Assembly (NCBI GenBank): GCA_902468695.1
Contig: CABQZS010000196.1
Span: 1-23,784, forward strand
DNA length: 23,784 bases
Direction: 5' to 3'
Origin: an uncultured Collinsella sp.
GTDB taxonomy: Bacteria; Actinomycetota; Coriobacteriia; Coriobacteriales; Coriobacteriaceae
This document shows, one piece after another, positions 22,413 through 23,784 of this stretch. Position numbers and translations under genes: made by a program. Within the stretch, counting starts at the first letter, position 1, and the number at the start of each line of letters is the position of its first letter. A model generated the notes under the pieces. It saw nothing but the letters and a program-made list of their open reading frames with translations, ran no database searches and was not told the origin of the DNA.

Positions 22413-23784
22413 ATGACGATCACCGAAATCGACGAGAAGTTCATGCGCGAGGCACTGGCGGAGGCTCGCGCCGCCGCTGCGGTGGGCGAGGTGCCCATCG
22501 GAGCCGTAGTGGTGCGCGACGGCGAGATCGTCGCGAGGGCGCACAATCGGCGCGAGCTCGACCAGGATCCTTCGGCTCATGCCGAGTTTGCGGCCCTGTG
22601 TGCTGCCGCTCGGCCGCTCGGCCGCTGGCGCCTTTCCGATTGCACGGTCTACGTGACGCTCGAGCCCTGCTGCATGTGTGCGGGGCTTATGGTTAACGCG
22701 CGCGTAGGACGCTGCGTGTATGGCGCGAGCGACGCCAAGGCGGGCGCGTTGGGATCCCTATACGATTTGAATGCCGACTCGCGCCTGAATCATCGGTTTA
22801 ACGTGACGGCTGGGGTCCTGGCGGATGAATGCCGCGAGCTGCTGAGTAGCTATTTTGGCGGTCTGCGCGGAGCGGGCGGCGCTGGTTGCGGTTGTGGGGC
22901 CGATCTTGAGGCACACGCTGCTCACGCCGCAGCGCTTTCAGGTGCCGGTGAGGATGCTGGCACGGTGGCTGACTTTGGTCCTGCGCGCCGCCGGCCCCGC
23001 CGTGTGCTGCTGGCGATCGACTCCTTCAAGGGCAGCGTGTCGAGTGCGCAGGCGGAGGCGGCGGTTGCCGAGGGCATGCACCGGGTGTGGTCCGATGCCC
23101 AGGTGGCCGCGTTGCCACTGGCGGATGGCGGTGAGGGGACGCTCGATGCCGTTGCCGCGTGCGGCGGTGAGATTGTGACCTGCGAGGTGGCAGGTCCCTT
23201 GGGCAAGCGCGCGTCTGCCCGGATGTTGGTTGATGTCGAGCGCGAGTCCGCGGTCATCGAGATGGCCGAGGCGGCCGGCATTGGATATTCGCCTTGCACG
23301 GAGTCGTCAGCGCTGGCAGCTACAACCTATGGCGTGGGCGAGCTCATGCTTCGTGCGGTTCGCATGGGCGCAAAGACACTCTATATTGGTCTGGGCGGCA
23401 GTGCCACCAACGACGGTGGCGCCGGCATGCTGCAGGCGCTGGGCGCGCGTGTGGTCGATGATCAGGGATGCGATGTCGCCCCCGGTCTTGCCGGCCTTGA
23501 GCGGGTGGCGAGCGTTGATTTGGCGCCAGCGCTACAGGCTTTGGATGGCGCTCGTATCGTTGTGCTTTCGGATGTCGAGAATCCACTCGTAGGGCGTCGC
23601 GGCGCGCTTGCGGTGTTCGGCGGGCAGAAGGGTCTGCCGGCGGATGATGCCGAGGCGCTGAGCAGGTGCGACGGCTGGATGGTCGGCTACGGTCGCCTGC
23701 TCGATGCGGCAATTTTCGAGGCGCGAGCCCAGGGGTTGTTGCGCACACCCGAGAACGCACGGACATTTGGCTCGGTGCTTGGCG
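22413..23784 (+). CDS. TadA tRNA adenosine deaminase fused to glycerate 2-kinase (3' end outside window)
   Basis: One uninterrupted frame of 457 codons encodes two enzymes and runs off the window. Residues 1-150 are TadA, which converts adenosine 34 of tRNA-Arg(ACG) to inosine: His56 and Glu58 in SAHAEF, and the zinc cysteines in LEPCCMC (about 86 and 89). Residues about 152-195 are a Gly/Ala/Cys-rich linker ending in RRRPRR. From about 197 follows a GlxK/GarK-type glycerate 2-kinase: LLAIDSFKGSVSSAQ, LPLADGGEGTLDAV, GLGGSATNDGGAGM and SDVENPLVGRRGALAVFGGQKG. About 115 C-terminal residues are missing. GGGAAGG precedes ATG 22413. A GTG at 22965 with GGTGAGGA upstream could start the kinase alone, but no stop separates the domains. 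Confidence 0.88.
   Translation, partial: MTITEIDEKFMREALAEARAAAAVGEVPIGAVVVRDGEIVARAHNRRELDQDPSAHAEFAALCAAARPLGRWRLSDCTVYVTLEPCCMCAGLMVNARVGRCVYGASDAKAGALGSLYDLNADSRLNHRFNVTAGVLADECRELLSSYFGGLRGAGGAGCGCGADLEAHAAHAAALSGAGEDAGTVADFGPARRRPRRVLLAIDSFKGSVSSAQAEAAVAEGMHRVWSDAQVAALPLADGGEGTLDAVAACGGEIVTCEVAGPLGKRASARMLVDVERESAVIEMAEAAGIGYSPCTESSALAATTYGVGELMLRAVRMGAKTLYIGLGGSATNDGGAGMLQALGARVVDDQGCDVAPGLAGLERVASVDLAPALQALDGARIVVLSDVENPLVGRRGALAVFGGQKGLPADDAEALSRCDGWMVGYGRLLDAAIFEARAQGLLRTPENARTFGSVLG

Noticed and set aside
22855..23178. 107-codon frame inside the TadA-kinase fusion
   Set aside because: It is in another phase; the fusion frame carries the recognisable motifs of both enzymes across this segment.

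Overview
The window reads as chromosomal DNA of a high-GC Gram-positive anaerobe. G+C is high throughout, genes are packed on both strands, start sites carry AGGAGG-like ribosome binding sites, and intrinsic terminators are strong. The gene set suggests the Coriobacteriia, most likely Collinsella or a close relative: a split transketolase with a PTS EIIA, a stand-alone LarE, a YeiH-type exporter under a GntR regulator, a heterodimeric ABC exporter under MarR, and a LemA protein. This placement is inference; no rRNA or phylogenetic marker was compared.

Layout. Positions 1-1699: end of an operon with both transketolase halves and a PTS EIIA protein. Positions 1700-2490: about 790 bp without a gene, filled with hairpins, including a 26-bp perfect inverted repeat, seven copies of TTAGAGAGA folded into nested palindromes, and a 100-nt extended hairpin. 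Positions 2491-5410: larE (-), a HAD phosphatase (+) and a LacI regulator (-), the last two meeting at a 20-bp bidirectional terminator. Positions 5411-5727: repeats plus a likely operator upstream of glmS (5728-7575). Positions 7695-9623: a GntR/FCD regulator divergent from a YeiH exporter. Positions 9890-11767: a sigma-54-activator-like protein that has lost its ATPase motifs, then a single-pass membrane protein. Positions 11896-13002: a nitroreductase (-) and a small conserved-looking protein (+). Positions 13184-17416: MarR plus two ABC half-transporters, an operon whose promoter is flanked by duplicated operator-like sequences. Positions 17526-21473: cysE (-), a DedA protein (+), ilvE (+), lemA (-). 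Positions 21673-23784: a TetR regulator, tRNA-Ser(TGA), and an open frame joining tRNA adenosine deaminase TadA to glycerate 2-kinase.

Most notable are: (1) the in-frame TadA-glycerate kinase fusion at 22413-23784, which runs off the window; (2) the palindrome-dense intergenic stretch 1742-2490; (3) a family of six short intergenic hairpins carrying a CCTGTCCC/GGGACAG-type core in the loop, resembling REP-type elements; (4) the degenerate sigma-54-type regulator. No CRISPR array, prophage, complete insertion sequence or transposase gene was seen. The genes themselves are mostly ordinary metabolic, transport and regulatory functions.
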